The notes under the pieces are model-generated. The model saw nothing but the letters and a program-made list of their open reading frames with translations, was not told the origin of the DNA and made no database searches. A stretch of DNA of 64,000 nucleotides from Rhodamnia argentea (Eukaryota; Streptophyta; Magnoliopsida; Myrtales; Myrtaceae), in contig NC_063154.1 of NCBI RefSeq assembly GCF_020921035.1, positions 6,944,001 through 7,008,000 on the forward strand, read 5' to 3'. Shown here in pieces: positions 11,876 through 22,071 of the stretch (positions are counted from its first letter, which is position 1; each line of letters starts with the position of its first letter). The position numbers were made by a program, and so were the translations under genes.

Positions 11876-13154
11876 CTATCGCATAGTGATTATGAGGCTT
11901 CGATCCACAAATTTGGCACCTCCCACCTTCCCTTGAATATCTGGGGGCAGAAGAATGACACGTCTTTGATCCCCGGCCTCCACCAGCAACTCGGATCCTC
12001 CCCTATACTGCATTTGTCAAGTTATCGACATTGCATATTAGCTTACCAGTGAGGGACAAAAGTTTATGCTCATGACCTAACATCATCGACTGTCAACGGA
12101 ATCTCATTAGCTTATGGGTCAAAACCAAGAATCTCTGCTGCTTATGCATGCTTCTATACTTAGAATCTTTCTATTACCGTGAGTCAAAATAATTCTCCAC
12201 CTCGATTATTCTTAAATGCCGCCTCAGCTAAGAAGCATTTTTAAATATACATTTCACTCCCTCCCACCCAAAGGTAGAGACTTCCTATAGCATAAGCATC
12301 TTGACTTCTAGAAAGTCTCCTTCAACAGTTCTGTAAGTAGAATTGCCACTCTTCTAGAAAGGGGAAAAAAATTCTTCCAACACTGTAGATCTTAGCAAAA
12401 CCAACTCCATGCAAATGAAACAAAGGTAAGTTGAGGGATACAGAAGCTGAGCATACTTGGTAAAGCTTGATCTCGGATTTATCGAACCCAGGCAAGAGTA
12501 AAGTCACCAAGTTCTTCACTGGATCAAACTTGACTGATGGCATCGAAATGCTGCTTGCCGGCAATGAAAGAAGCTCTCGTGCTGTTTTACTTGAAGAGTT
12601 AGACATTATTGCATCCCAATCTGCTGGGGAAGAAAATGAAAGGTGCGGAATGAAAGTAGATGGCATTGGTGCAAATGTCTCTTTAATTCTTTCCATCGAC
12701 TCTCCAGCAGGATTTGGAGAAGCAATACCAAAAGCACCAGATACAAGAGCACCGGCTTGGATTGTGCTACCCCAGTATCGCAATGCAGAGTCCACAGAGG
12801 CTGGATTTTGAGGGTCCACCACAAGAAAGCATCGAAATTCATGCGGGTCAGAGAAGGCAGAAGTTCCTCTCTGCATTACATGTAATCACTATCTTGATCG
12901 TTGTAAAAAAATCATGGGGCATGTGGAGCACAAGAGAATATATTAGCAATTTAGTACCTCTAACATTTTCTCCAGTGCGTCCCATATTCTTGCACTTGTG
13001 TTACCGTTAAGAGTGGACTTGCTCCCAGTTAAACTCATAGCTTCATCTATCAGGCTTAAGACTGAAGGACCCGCCAATCTTCCCAGATCAGTCTTCTCAG
13101 TTATGCTTCGGAAGTATTTTAAGTACAACCTATGTAGCCAAATAACTGCATTTT

Positions 13155-13201
<47 letters not shown>

Positions 13202-14572
13202 TGACCTCGTTTTGCTGGGTGCGCCAATCATCCTTAGGGTTTCCTCTGTGCTGATACCATCATATACTATCATGTCAAATGTTTCTCTTCGTTTTCCTTG
13301 AGGTTCATTCCACAAGAACCTGACATATCTTTCGAGTTCTAATGCTGAAAAAATGGAGTCCATCCCAGGAAGCACCCCAAGCTCTTCTCCCACCACCTAC
13401 TACATTTAGGAGAAGGCGGCATAAAAATGGGTTCAAAAAGAGATATTCAAACTCCTTCTTTTCTGTGATACAACCAGAAGACGGATCACGTCCCTACCCC
13501 TTCAAGAACTCCATTTGTCATATTAAGACGAGAATCTGCTTCCTGAAGTCGCTTGAGAGGTTCGAGAAGCATCTGTCAACTCATCAAAGATATATCAGTC
13601 TTAGGAAGATACACAGTTAAGCCACCATCAATATAAAAGCATAAATAAGCCAAAAGACATACTTTCGTAGTCTCCAATCGAACAGCTGAGAGGTTGTCCT
13701 TGCATCTAATAGGAGAAGTTCCAATCTTACAATTCAAAAGATAGTCAGCAGTAGTGTCTCGTGAATGTATCACCAAGCATGTCTTAAGCCCCGCCATCGC
13801 AAAATGCTGATCGTAAGCATCAATATCAAGGCATGAGTATAATGACGAAGACCACAGTTAACCAAGCCTTGCGACAATCAAAACCAGAACCAGTCTCCCC
13901 CTGTAACAAGGTGGGTGAAGGAAGGAGAATGGTACACGAATAGGGATCAAGCAACAAACATTTTCACACTCTGCCATCATCATACGACTGTCCAGAGAGC
14001 TCAACAAGAGCTTAACAAACAAGGAAAGACATCCACCTGAATTAACCAGAACTGATTTTTCTAGCAAGTATGCAAAAATGAAATCATTCATTTGGTCCAC
14101 TTCACTTTTGCTATCAGAGAAGTATCTTGCGACAAGGGAACAATCAGGAACATTACAACCTTGCATTGGGGCATTCATCTCTTTCAAGAGCACAACCTCA
14201 GATTAGGAAGCCCAAAAAAAAATTAACAACAGATCAAGTCCCTCTAAGCTCAACCGTCACCAATTACACTTTACCCCAAAACCAAAGACTATACTGGAAC
14301 CAAGAACCGAACAGAGACCAGAAAAGGAGAGTGCCCATGTTTACCTGAGCAGCGAAAATAGCCGACGTAGTCTTTCCGGATCCACCTTTGCCCAAAAAGG
14401 TGACCAATTTAGTAGATCGCTCCTTGTCCTTGTCATCGGAAGGGGACACGGCCCTGATCAAACCTCGAACTCGTCTTCCACGAACTCTTCGTGTAGCGAT
14501 CGGCGCCGAGTAAGTAATAGGACAGGCGGGTTCCGAAATCAGGAGGGAGGAGGATGAGAAAGACAACGCCAT
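11876..14572 (-). CDS. GET3D: GET3D-type chloroplast P-loop ATPase
   Basis: Seven minus-strand exons join in frame to 451 aa: 14345-14572, 13663-13806, 13498-13572, 13206-13396, 12958-13129, 12457-12870 and 11876-12007. This is close to the roughly 455 aa I recall for Arabidopsis GET3d. After a Ser/Arg-rich transit peptide comes the deviant Walker A motif [13 protein letters not shown] (residues 59-71), then [15 protein letters not shown] and the [20 protein letters not shown] segment typical of the family. The C-terminal region ([20 protein letters not shown] through the last exon [16 protein letters not shown]) is the alpha-crystallin-like domain that separates GET3D from the tail-anchored-protein targeting ATPases GET3A-C. 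Its client is not established as far as I know. The ATG at 14572 was chosen because the frame further upstream starts only with TTG. Every splice junction is GT-AG and the frame is intact. Confidence 0.93.
13156..13199 (-). repeat. (GA)n / (CT)n microsatellite filling intron 4 of GET3D
   Basis: About 22 dinucleotide units make up more than half of a 76-bp intron. On the coding (minus) strand the CT run starts at intron position +7, right behind the donor GTCAGA. Confidence 0.97.
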
Positions 14573-15459
14573 TGTTGAGCTTGGCTTTGCCGAAAAGCCT
14601 CGACCTTTCCGCCTCAACAGTGGCCGGGCATGTGGGATTACACAGACGATGAAATGCTAATTTGTCTTTGTCGGGGCGCAAATTTCTTCTAGTTAGAAAA
14701 CCGTCATGCCCGCTTTTCAAGGCCAATATTGTAATTTCAAGAGTAAATTGTACAGAGGTGTTATAAAATCAAGATGGTTTTCGGCGTTGTCCAATTTAGT
14801 TTTGATTTTGTGTTTTTTTTAATCTGATTCTATCCTTCCCTTTTTTTTTTTTTTTTAAAGAATACTTGATTCTGTTCAATCACATTCTATTTTAAAATGT
14901 ACTGCACACAGCAGGAGCGAGCATGATTTTAGAATAGAACACGAAACCTAAATTTTGTGGAACCTGGAACCTTGAGCCAGTTTTTTTTAATATATTTTTC
15001 TTGATATATGTCCTCGCTCCATCCTGCGTTATTTCCCGGTATCCGATAATAAGTGTGTAATTTGAAATCATTTTATCATTGAGACTTTTACTTTATTAAT
15101 ATCTCTTACTTTTCGTGTGTTTAAATATGAGTTATGACCGGTGAATTGGAGTAACAGATGGTGATAATTAAATGTGATAATTCATTATAATCATTCAATT
15201 AAGAATACATGTGTAACCTAGAATCTGTGACATGGTAGGTTTCAGAGTATACATGATAGGCTTCGGGTTCCAAAAATTGAGTTCCAACGGGTAGGTTTCG
15301 GGTAGAACATGTACGAAACCCGAAACCGCTCACTTCTAACATGTAGCTTGCGAAATCTTACTCCCTCACTCACGCATTCTCATCCCTAACTTAGGTGAGA
15401 AATCGAACTCCACACCTCCCCTTTCCAAGTGGGAAGGCGATTTTTTTTTTCGGCGCTTT
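14573..15459. other. Upstream region of GET3D and A+T-rich intergenic DNA
   Basis: The first roughly 150 bases are the likely 5' UTR and promoter of the minus-strand GET3D gene. Beyond that the sequence is A+T-rich with homopolymer T runs (14815-14860). The words GGTTTCGGGT/AACCCGAAACC (15238-15330) suggest an old repeat. No gene is seen. Confidence 0.35.
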
Positions 15460-15900
15460 AAAATTAACACTTAATATATGTTTGAATATATAATATATAC
15501 ACTAATAAGAAGCTAGTAATTAGGGGGGATTGCCTCCTAATAAGGAAATTAGAAAAAAAAAAAAACATGAACCTAAACTGATTAGCCGGAGGGTGCCTAC
15601 TTCCTACCATTATGTCTGCATCAACCTCAACTGAATCACATCTTCCTGTTTCAATCCACAGAGCAACGGAACCAACCGTGAGTGCCCCTTGTTTTGCACC
15701 ATAAAATGTCGGGCCTGGAAAGGGACAAGGCACATCAGGATGTGATTTGGATCGGCGCGACAATGACACGCGATGTAGTTACCCTTATCAGTTGCGACTT
15801 GCGAGCAGCTCCGCAATTCAAGCGCAGTGGAGGGTGAACGAGGATGTCGCTCCGAGTTACATACACGACTGTTCATCTTTGGCACTCTCCCTCACGCGAA
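15460..15900 (-). pseudogene. Coding-like minus-strand fragment of unknown identity
   Basis: On the minus strand, two overlapping frames between about 15885 and 15590 look protein-like and have higher G+C than the flanks. One contains GNYIACHCRADPNHI and the other FYGAKQGALTVGSVALW followed by VDADIMVGSRHPPAN. I do not recognise the family and found no start or splice structure that makes a complete gene. It may be an old gene fragment or part of an unrecognised element. Confidence 0.25.
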
Positions 15901-17437
15901 GGCCGGCTCGATCACAAAGGCCTTGTGTATGCAAACCTTGCGGGGGCGGTCGGAAAAGGGAGATTCACGAAGAGGGGGGAAATGGAGACGTGAGGAATCG
16001 AACTCGACTCGTGCACGGCAACAATTGTTGATGAGTATCGAACACAACGTTAACGGCACCTGACCAACCTGAATAAACGTGATAATAATGTGTACTGAGA
16101 GCTGTGCGAGTCTATATTTACAGAAAGCGCGATGCGAAGATAAATGGTGGGTTTCATCATTCGCGCTGAAGATCGCTATTTCGACTTTTGATTATCTACG
16201 CATCGATGACTACGTCACCAACAACTCGCAAAGAGTCGGCAAATCCCACCTAGTAAATTAGCAATTGCAGCTTTCGATTATTCATGTGCAACGTCTCTTT
16301 CTTCTAGATGGTTTTTGCCATCCCCAGCCATCAATGTCCGGGCAGATCTTGAAGGCTGTTGCTCTGTATCTCTTTAGATTCTATGTGATGGAGAAAGAAA
16401 GGTACGTCGAAGCTTATTCCAAAGTAGTGGCACAATTTATATGCTGAGGACTTTATATTTTAACTAATGTAAAGCCCAAAATTCACGTATAAAGATATGA
16501 AATTGCAAAGTTTCCGTGAAAGAAATTACGATCGCCGACCTCGAATTTGTAAAGTTTGATCGAGCTAACGGCATTCATAATTGTAAAGTGCTAGACAACT
16601 ATGGTCATCCTGTTATATCCCTCTAGCATATTTTAGCTTGATAAATAGGAGAATATTTCGGGAAGCAAATTACATTTTAAATTCAGTAATTCAAACGGTT
16701 TTTAGAAATTAAATAAATAAATAAATAAATAAAGGTAGTGATGATGATCCTAAACAGACAATTTCTAAATTGTCATGATTCAAGATGCACAGTGCAAAAA
16801 TAAAGGTAGTGATGATGGCACTTATATGAATGAAGCAGGTTTGATGGTGGGACTCAAGGGCCCAGAAATGATAGTTATGATTCAGGGGTTAGGAGTAAAC
16901 AAAATAAATAAGAAGATGCTTAATTAATCAAATTTAAAACTTGTCTATGCTATTTCGCTCACCTTTTCAATCTATCTTTACATTATTAGACACGCGACCC
17001 AGTGATAAGAGAATTGAGTGGGGGTGGTGACATTTAGTTTCGGGTATGGGGTTCGATTTGAAAGAAAGAAATGACTTGAAGGCATATCGCTTATTGAAGT
17101 TTTGATTCGTGGTACGATCCAAATTGAGAGGTTTGCACAAGAAAATCTTAATTCTATGGATTGAGCTTATAAGTAAATGTGTGGCTAACTTTGTCCATAA
17201 TCACCGTTAATCAATAGTTTGTCAAATTCTGATCAATGCAGGTTCCACTTGAAAAGTAATTTGTTAATAATTTCGATAAAAAGTTACATTGGAGCACCTA
17301 TCAAAGTAGCTATATATATGAATAATTTGTACTTTTCTAATACACCGATTCTTCCCTAAGTGCACATTCGGTATTTTGAATCTCCAACACTTACTTCGCA
17401 TGTTGTTGACACGATCCGTTGCTCCAAAAACTTTGGG
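15901..17437. other. Intergenic region with short repeats
   Basis: No gene is recognised. A (TAAA)n run lies near 16706-16731. The 20-base word AAATAAAGGTAGTGATGATG occurs at about 16728 and again at about 16797, in the same orientation, flanking roughly 50 bases. Confidence 0.4.
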
Positions 17438-17735
17438 ATAATTTTTCAAAATGTCCTAAACCTATTGTTCGGCGGCTAATTCGGTCTTAAACCTGTCAAT
17501 TGTGCCAATTTAGCCTTAAATCTATTTGATAGTTTGTTAATTTAGTCATAAATTTTTCAATTGTGTCGATTTGGTCCTCAACTTAATAAAAGGATCGCAT
17601 TGAAAATCGTCAAAAGGTCTATGGCTAAATTGACAAGTCGTTCAAAGATTTAAAACTAAATTGGCACAATTAAAAGGTTTAGGATCAAATTGATTGTCGC
17701 ATAATAAGTTTAGGACCTTTTGAAAAATTTCCCAG
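17438..17735. repeat. Inverted-repeat element, family B, short copy without core
   Basis: The left arm starts at TTTTTCAAAATGTCCTAAAC and contains CCAATTTAGCCTTAAAT. The right arm ends in GTTTAGGACCTTTTGAAAAA, its reverse complement. Within each arm the word (C)CAATTTAGTCxTAAACC recurs with a period of about 35-40 bases. No G+C-rich core separates the arms here, unlike the longer copies at 46.7 and 58.6 kb. There is no coding capacity. Confidence 0.75.
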
Positions 17736-18483
17736 TTACTCCACTCTGCGCAATTAATCGTTTAGTGATTATCATTATAAGGATTTCAGCCAACCCGTAT
17801 ACAAGATTGGAAGTGATCACAAGAAAATGCAAATAAATTGATCCGTCAAACTATTAGAAAAAACCAAATAAATGGACACCCAAGCAATTATATATAGATA
17901 AGCCAATCACGTGCCAAGAAAATTTCTCTTTTTTTTTTTTGGGGGGGGGCTTAAGAGACAAGATTTGCTTAATCATCCATAATCATCAAAGTTAGCGAAG
18001 CTTTTTAACCCTAACTGCCCTCGTTAGTATTATGTCATTATGGTGGAGGTAGATATTCTCCTTCCCAAAACCATGCCGTGCCGTGCCGTCACAGCTACTC
18101 ATGTCCCTCTCCCCCTACCGAAGCTTTAATCACGAATTCTTGACAGCAAAACAATCAGAACATGTAATTCTGATCAAACACCCAATGTTTTTTTTTTTTT
18201 TTTTGGTAAAGACAAACACCCAATGTTCATCATCACAATAGAAAAAAATTAAAAAAATATATATATCTTAGCTGAACTAAACCCAAGATTATGTTCTTCT
18301 TTCTCATAACACAGTAGTGACAAACTCAAAATGCCATGTACAAGGTGGAGCTGATGAAAGATCATACTCTCCTGAACCCCAGGTGTATTAGTATAAATCA
18401 TCAGGGATGGTTTCAGAGAGACATAATTTCCATGCAGATTACAGCAATGCAAAACCGCCACTGGGTATTTTAATATCCATCAG
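17736..18483. other. Intergenic region downstream of the CLE gene
   Basis: A+T-rich, with a T run followed by a G run at 17930-17949 and a T run at 18187-18204. The part nearest 18483 is likely the 3' UTR of the minus-strand CLE gene. No other gene is seen. Confidence 0.35.
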
Positions 18484-18840
18484 TCAGTGGTGCAACGGGT
18501 TCGGCCCGGTCGGGACCAGCCGCTTCTCCACACCGTAGCGGGGGTCGATCTCTCGGCCATTGTCGGGCGGCTCCGGTAGCTGCGGGGAGCGGCCGCCGGA
18601 GCTCTTCCCGCGGCGTTTCCGGAACGGGGAGAAGTCGAACCTGCTGGCCAAGACCTTTCTGTTGATGGAGCCATGGTGGTGAGAGGCGGAGGGCAAGGAC
18701 GATCCGGGTTTGGCGCCAATACCGACGGCGTGCTGCGTGTTGCCGAGGTGCGACCTGGACTTGCAGAACTCGAGAAGCAACAGCAAGAGGATAGACAGCC
18801 AGAGCATGGTGAGTAGGGCGTGGGGAAGCTTCGGGGTCAT
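18484..18840 (-). CDS. CLE12: CLE signalling peptide precursor (CLE12/13 type)
   Basis: This is an intronless prepropeptide of 118 aa. Residues 1-30 form a signal peptide with a Leu-rich core (MLWLSILLLLLLEF). The middle is variable and basic. The extreme C-terminus is the 12-residue CLE motif RLVPTGPNPLHH (residues 107-118), preceded by DPRYGVEK. In the family the motif is cleaved out, hydroxylated on the prolines, often arabinosylated, and perceived by CLV1/BAM-type leucine-rich receptor kinases at the cell surface. The ending PNPLHH and the preceding DPRYGVEKR are typical of the CLE12/CLE13 subgroup. Position 5 is Thr where I recall Ser as usual. The symbol CLE12 rests on its proximity to the TCP12-type gene, as in Arabidopsis; CLE13 is the alternative. 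Longer minus-strand frames overlap it but have no family match. Confidence 0.9.
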   Translation of the reverse strand: MTPKLPHALLTMLWLSILLLLLLEFCKSRSHLGNTQHAVGIGAKPGSSLPSASHHHGSINRKVLASRFDFSPFRKRRGKSSGGRSPQLPEPPDNGREIDPRYGVEKRLVPTGPNPLHH

Positions 18841-20572
18841 GGCGGCGGAGGGAGGAGGAGGAGGAGGAGGAAATGGGCGGCGAGAGGAAGCATGGAGGAG
18901 GAAAAGGCCAATGACAACTATGGCAGAGATAGATATAGAGAGAGAGAGAGAGAGGGTAAATTTGATAGGGAAGATGAAGTGAGGAGGTTAATCGAACTGA
19001 TGTGGGTTGTGGGGTTTGCTTATATTGGGGGAGGTTTGGGGGGTAATTAGCTTGGGAGTACCTTTTGATGTGCTTTAAGTTATATTTATGGAGCGGGGAA
19101 GGTAGACCCACTTTCCAATGAGAGTTTCTTAAAACTGAAGCAACAAGAATTTAACAGTCATCATCATCCATTGTCAAACTTCCTATGATTCTTAATTAAT
19201 TTGTCTTGGACTATGCTAATTATGCCATCTCTTTTTAGGATCTCTTATGTATATAATTTTGGGAATTTCTCAGGTAGGGAGACCCTCCATTTTATCCCCC
19301 CCAACCACAGTGAAAGATATGCAGTCAACTATATATTATGAGAAATATGCAAATGTGCTGACGACCTTCTCTATGAGTGGGAAAATCTTGCTACTAGCAT
19401 GTGTGTGCCGGAAATTTTATTTAAGAAATTGCCAAGATGACAATCTGACAGATCTGTCAGTTATTTCTAAGTTTCTAACCGCACGATCACCTTATCGATG
19501 AGTGATTTATGCAAAACATGCGGTGATGGTGTGTGAATCTATGATTAAGATTGCACCGTCATTGACAATACTCGGAGAAGCATTTCCCATTTGTTTAAGC
19601 TAAGCAGAGCCGCGTACTTTCCTTTTTGGGAAAAGCGAAGAATTGGTTTTTGAAAATTGTGATGAAATTTCGCATGGTTAGGCACGAAGTGAAATATTCA
19701 TATGCATGAGAAAGAGGGTGAACATTCATGTCAAGGGCCGAGGCATTCATTGCCGAGAACGAGCCCCTTATGGCTCTAGATGAGTTGGGACATCGGGTCA
19801 GACCGTTTCCTAAGTAACAAGGCACATGATCATGACTAATCGCGTCATGCTCACTTTAGCTCGGACATTTAATCTCTTGATGAGACGTATGGATACTTTA
19901 GATCACAGCTGATTTGGGCATGCCGTGGCTATTGTTACAAAAATTGTATTAGGTCCGACTAGTTTGACGAGGGTGGCCGTCCAACCAATCCCTACCTTCA
20001 GAGTTCCCTATGAAGATTTCCTTTACATCTCAAGATCCCTAACTCAAATATCCTAACGCCATTAAAGCAATCTAGTTATATCAACACTTTTTGCATCTCT
20101 CGCACTTCATCAACACACGCGAAACCCCACATTTTAGACCAAATGGGCACCGGAGACATCCCGACCAGAACACCCACACCACAAAGATGAGTCACGGTTG
20201 CCTGGGGATTGCCATTGTCTTGTGGTGGTTGTCCGAAGAAGACAACAGTGGCCGGCGTCTCGAAAACGCTGAATTCGCTCGTTCTCGACGCGATGTACAA
20301 TAAAATGTATCCCATCCCCGATTTCGGAATGCTAAATCTCATCCTATTCCAAGTTGGTTTCCTAACAAAAATGCTAGAACAATGATTTCTCGTGCATCGA
20401 ACTCAAGAAATCTTTCTACTTGTACGCTCTGTCGGTACCGAAAGTTGCCATCAATATAGTTGATGACATGGTTGAATGTCCCAAGTGGTGGGGAATACGC
20501 ATTCCATGTTCTCCGTGGACAAAGCAATGTATGAACAGTAGTGGTTAAAGTGAGAGAACTCGATGAGCACAA

Positions 20573-20574
<2 letters not shown>
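18841..20574. other. Upstream region of the CLE gene and intergenic DNA
   Basis: Next to the CLE start lies a (GA)n-rich stretch (18935-18953), probably 5' UTR. A TATA-like word (AATATAAGC on the minus strand, about 19018-19026) lies upstream of it. Between about 20090 and 20540 the plus strand reads like weakly conserved coding sequence in a broken frame (LVLDAMYNKMYPIPDFG). I cannot name it. No intact gene is seen. Confidence 0.35.

Positions 20575-20632
<58 letters not shown>
20575..20632. repeat. (GA)n microsatellite, about 29 units
   Basis: The longest pure dinucleotide run in the window, about 58 bases uninterrupted. Confidence 0.97.
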
Positions 20633-20635
<3 letters not shown>

Positions 20636-21539
20636 AATGGCTTCCGAGAATAAGTTCCAACCAAAGGTAAATATGAGCAATTTCAAAATCGAACGGGAAT
20701 GATTTTAATGATTGAACACGATGTAACACAATGAACAACTTCGTACCTTGTTTCTAGCTAAGAAATAACAAGGCTTTCACTAATTCCCCGGCATCTATGC
20801 CTATGAATAGACAGTGTGTACACGGCCTTTCAAGATAACCTAACCAATTTGTCCCTTATTTCCTTCTCTAGGGGGTGTTTATTTGAGTAAAAGAATTTTT
20901 CGCAAATTGATTTTCCGCACTTTCATGCGATTGGTCAGCTGAAAATGACTAGTTAAGGGAAAATCATTTGCAGTCAAAGAAGTTAGAAATGCTTAAAGTG
21001 AGGGAAAAGAGTTCCTTAATACGAGAAGCAGAAAATATTTTCATTCAAAATAATTTTCATGAAAAGTATTTTTTCTTTATTAAGGAATCTTCTAAACAAA
21101 TACTCTCTAATATTGCATTTCTATTCCTAAAAGTTATAAATCGTGTTTAATGCTTTCAATATATGCGAATATTAACCTGTCAATTTTCCCATACCTTTTG
21201 TTTTAATTTTTAGGGTGTATTTGTTTCAGTGAAAATTAATGATTTGGAAGGCATTTTTTTAAAAGTAGTGGCTAATATTGCTTACCCAAAAAAGATTCTA
21301 TCGTTTACGAAAATATTTAAATATAAATTATTTTCAATAATGAAATGCATTTAATTAATTAATTATTTCTAGTGATCATGAGCGATCAATTTTAAAAAAA
21401 TATTTTTTAAATCATTCGATTTTTGTTAAATTAACGGAAGCTTAGAGGTTAGTGATATTTTTAAAGTTGAGCATAGGCTAAAGCAAATTTAAGCATCGTT
21501 AATTAATATTTAGCAAAATCTGAAATGGCACGGGATTAA
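20633..21539. other. A+T-rich intergenic DNA
   Basis: No gene is recognised. The words AAAATGATT/AATTTTCATG and GGGTGTTTATTTG...GGGTGTATTTGTTTC (20871 and 21212) recur, which suggests a degraded non-autonomous transposon. Confidence 0.3.
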
Positions 21540-21795
21540 AATATTACGGCCCTCCAGCCCTCAAAGGTGATCAGCCATCACCCGAGACCAACCACCAACG
21601 AAAAAAAAGGGAAAAAATAAAAAAAAAAAAAAAAAGGAAATTTTAAAAAAAATATATAAATGACAAAAATACCCTTGGTTAGATGCTTCTTTGAAATAAT
21701 GAATGCATTTCAAATTCTTATTTAAAATAAAATTCATTTGAGTTCTTTATTTAAGAAATGACAACACTTTATGTTTTTATTTAAAACTTCCCCCA
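21540..21795. repeat. Inverted-repeat element, family A, partial copy
   Basis: The core remnant (CAGCCATCACCCGAGACCA) and the following right arm (TGACAAAAATACCCTTGG, then TTCTTATTTAAAATAAAATTC) match the right half of the copy at 4320-4835. The left arm is missing or unrecognisable. It lies just upstream of the YJU2B promoter. Confidence 0.65.
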
Positions 21796-22071
21796 AAAAT
21801 AGCGAAAGAACGAGGAAAGGAGTGAGTTGGCCGTTGGCGTCTATTTTGACCCCCAAAAAAAACAATTTACACGGAAAAAAGTTGGCGACAACGGACAAAC
21901 GACGTCGTCTTACCGCGACATTTTTCAGGGCATCTACTTAAAATCTCCTGCGTTCTTTCACCATTGCGAGAGATCGTTTGTGAAGTGCCAAAGCATTCCC
22001 TGAGCGGGGGCGGGAGAGACAGAGGCGAGAAGGAAGTACCGAGCTGAAATTGATCCGAAGCCGAGGCAGAT
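21796..22071 (+). promoter_or_regulatory. Promoter and 5' UTR of the YJU2B gene
   Basis: Higher-G+C sequence between the repeat and the start codon. It includes CAACGACGTCGTC-like palindromic sequence near 21899 (an ACGTCGT core) and a purine-rich leader (GGGAGAGACAGAGGCGAGAAGG) before the ATG at 22072. No TATA box is clear. Confidence 0.35.

Noticed and set aside
13154-13227. Frames encoding poly-(Leu-Ser) near 13.2 kb
   Set aside because: They are translations of the intronic (CT)n microsatellite.
18470-19111. A 213-codon minus-strand frame overlapping the CLE gene
   Set aside because: It lies in a different register, has no signal peptide or motif, and reads through the promoter. The CLE motif with its signal peptide is in the 118-aa frame.
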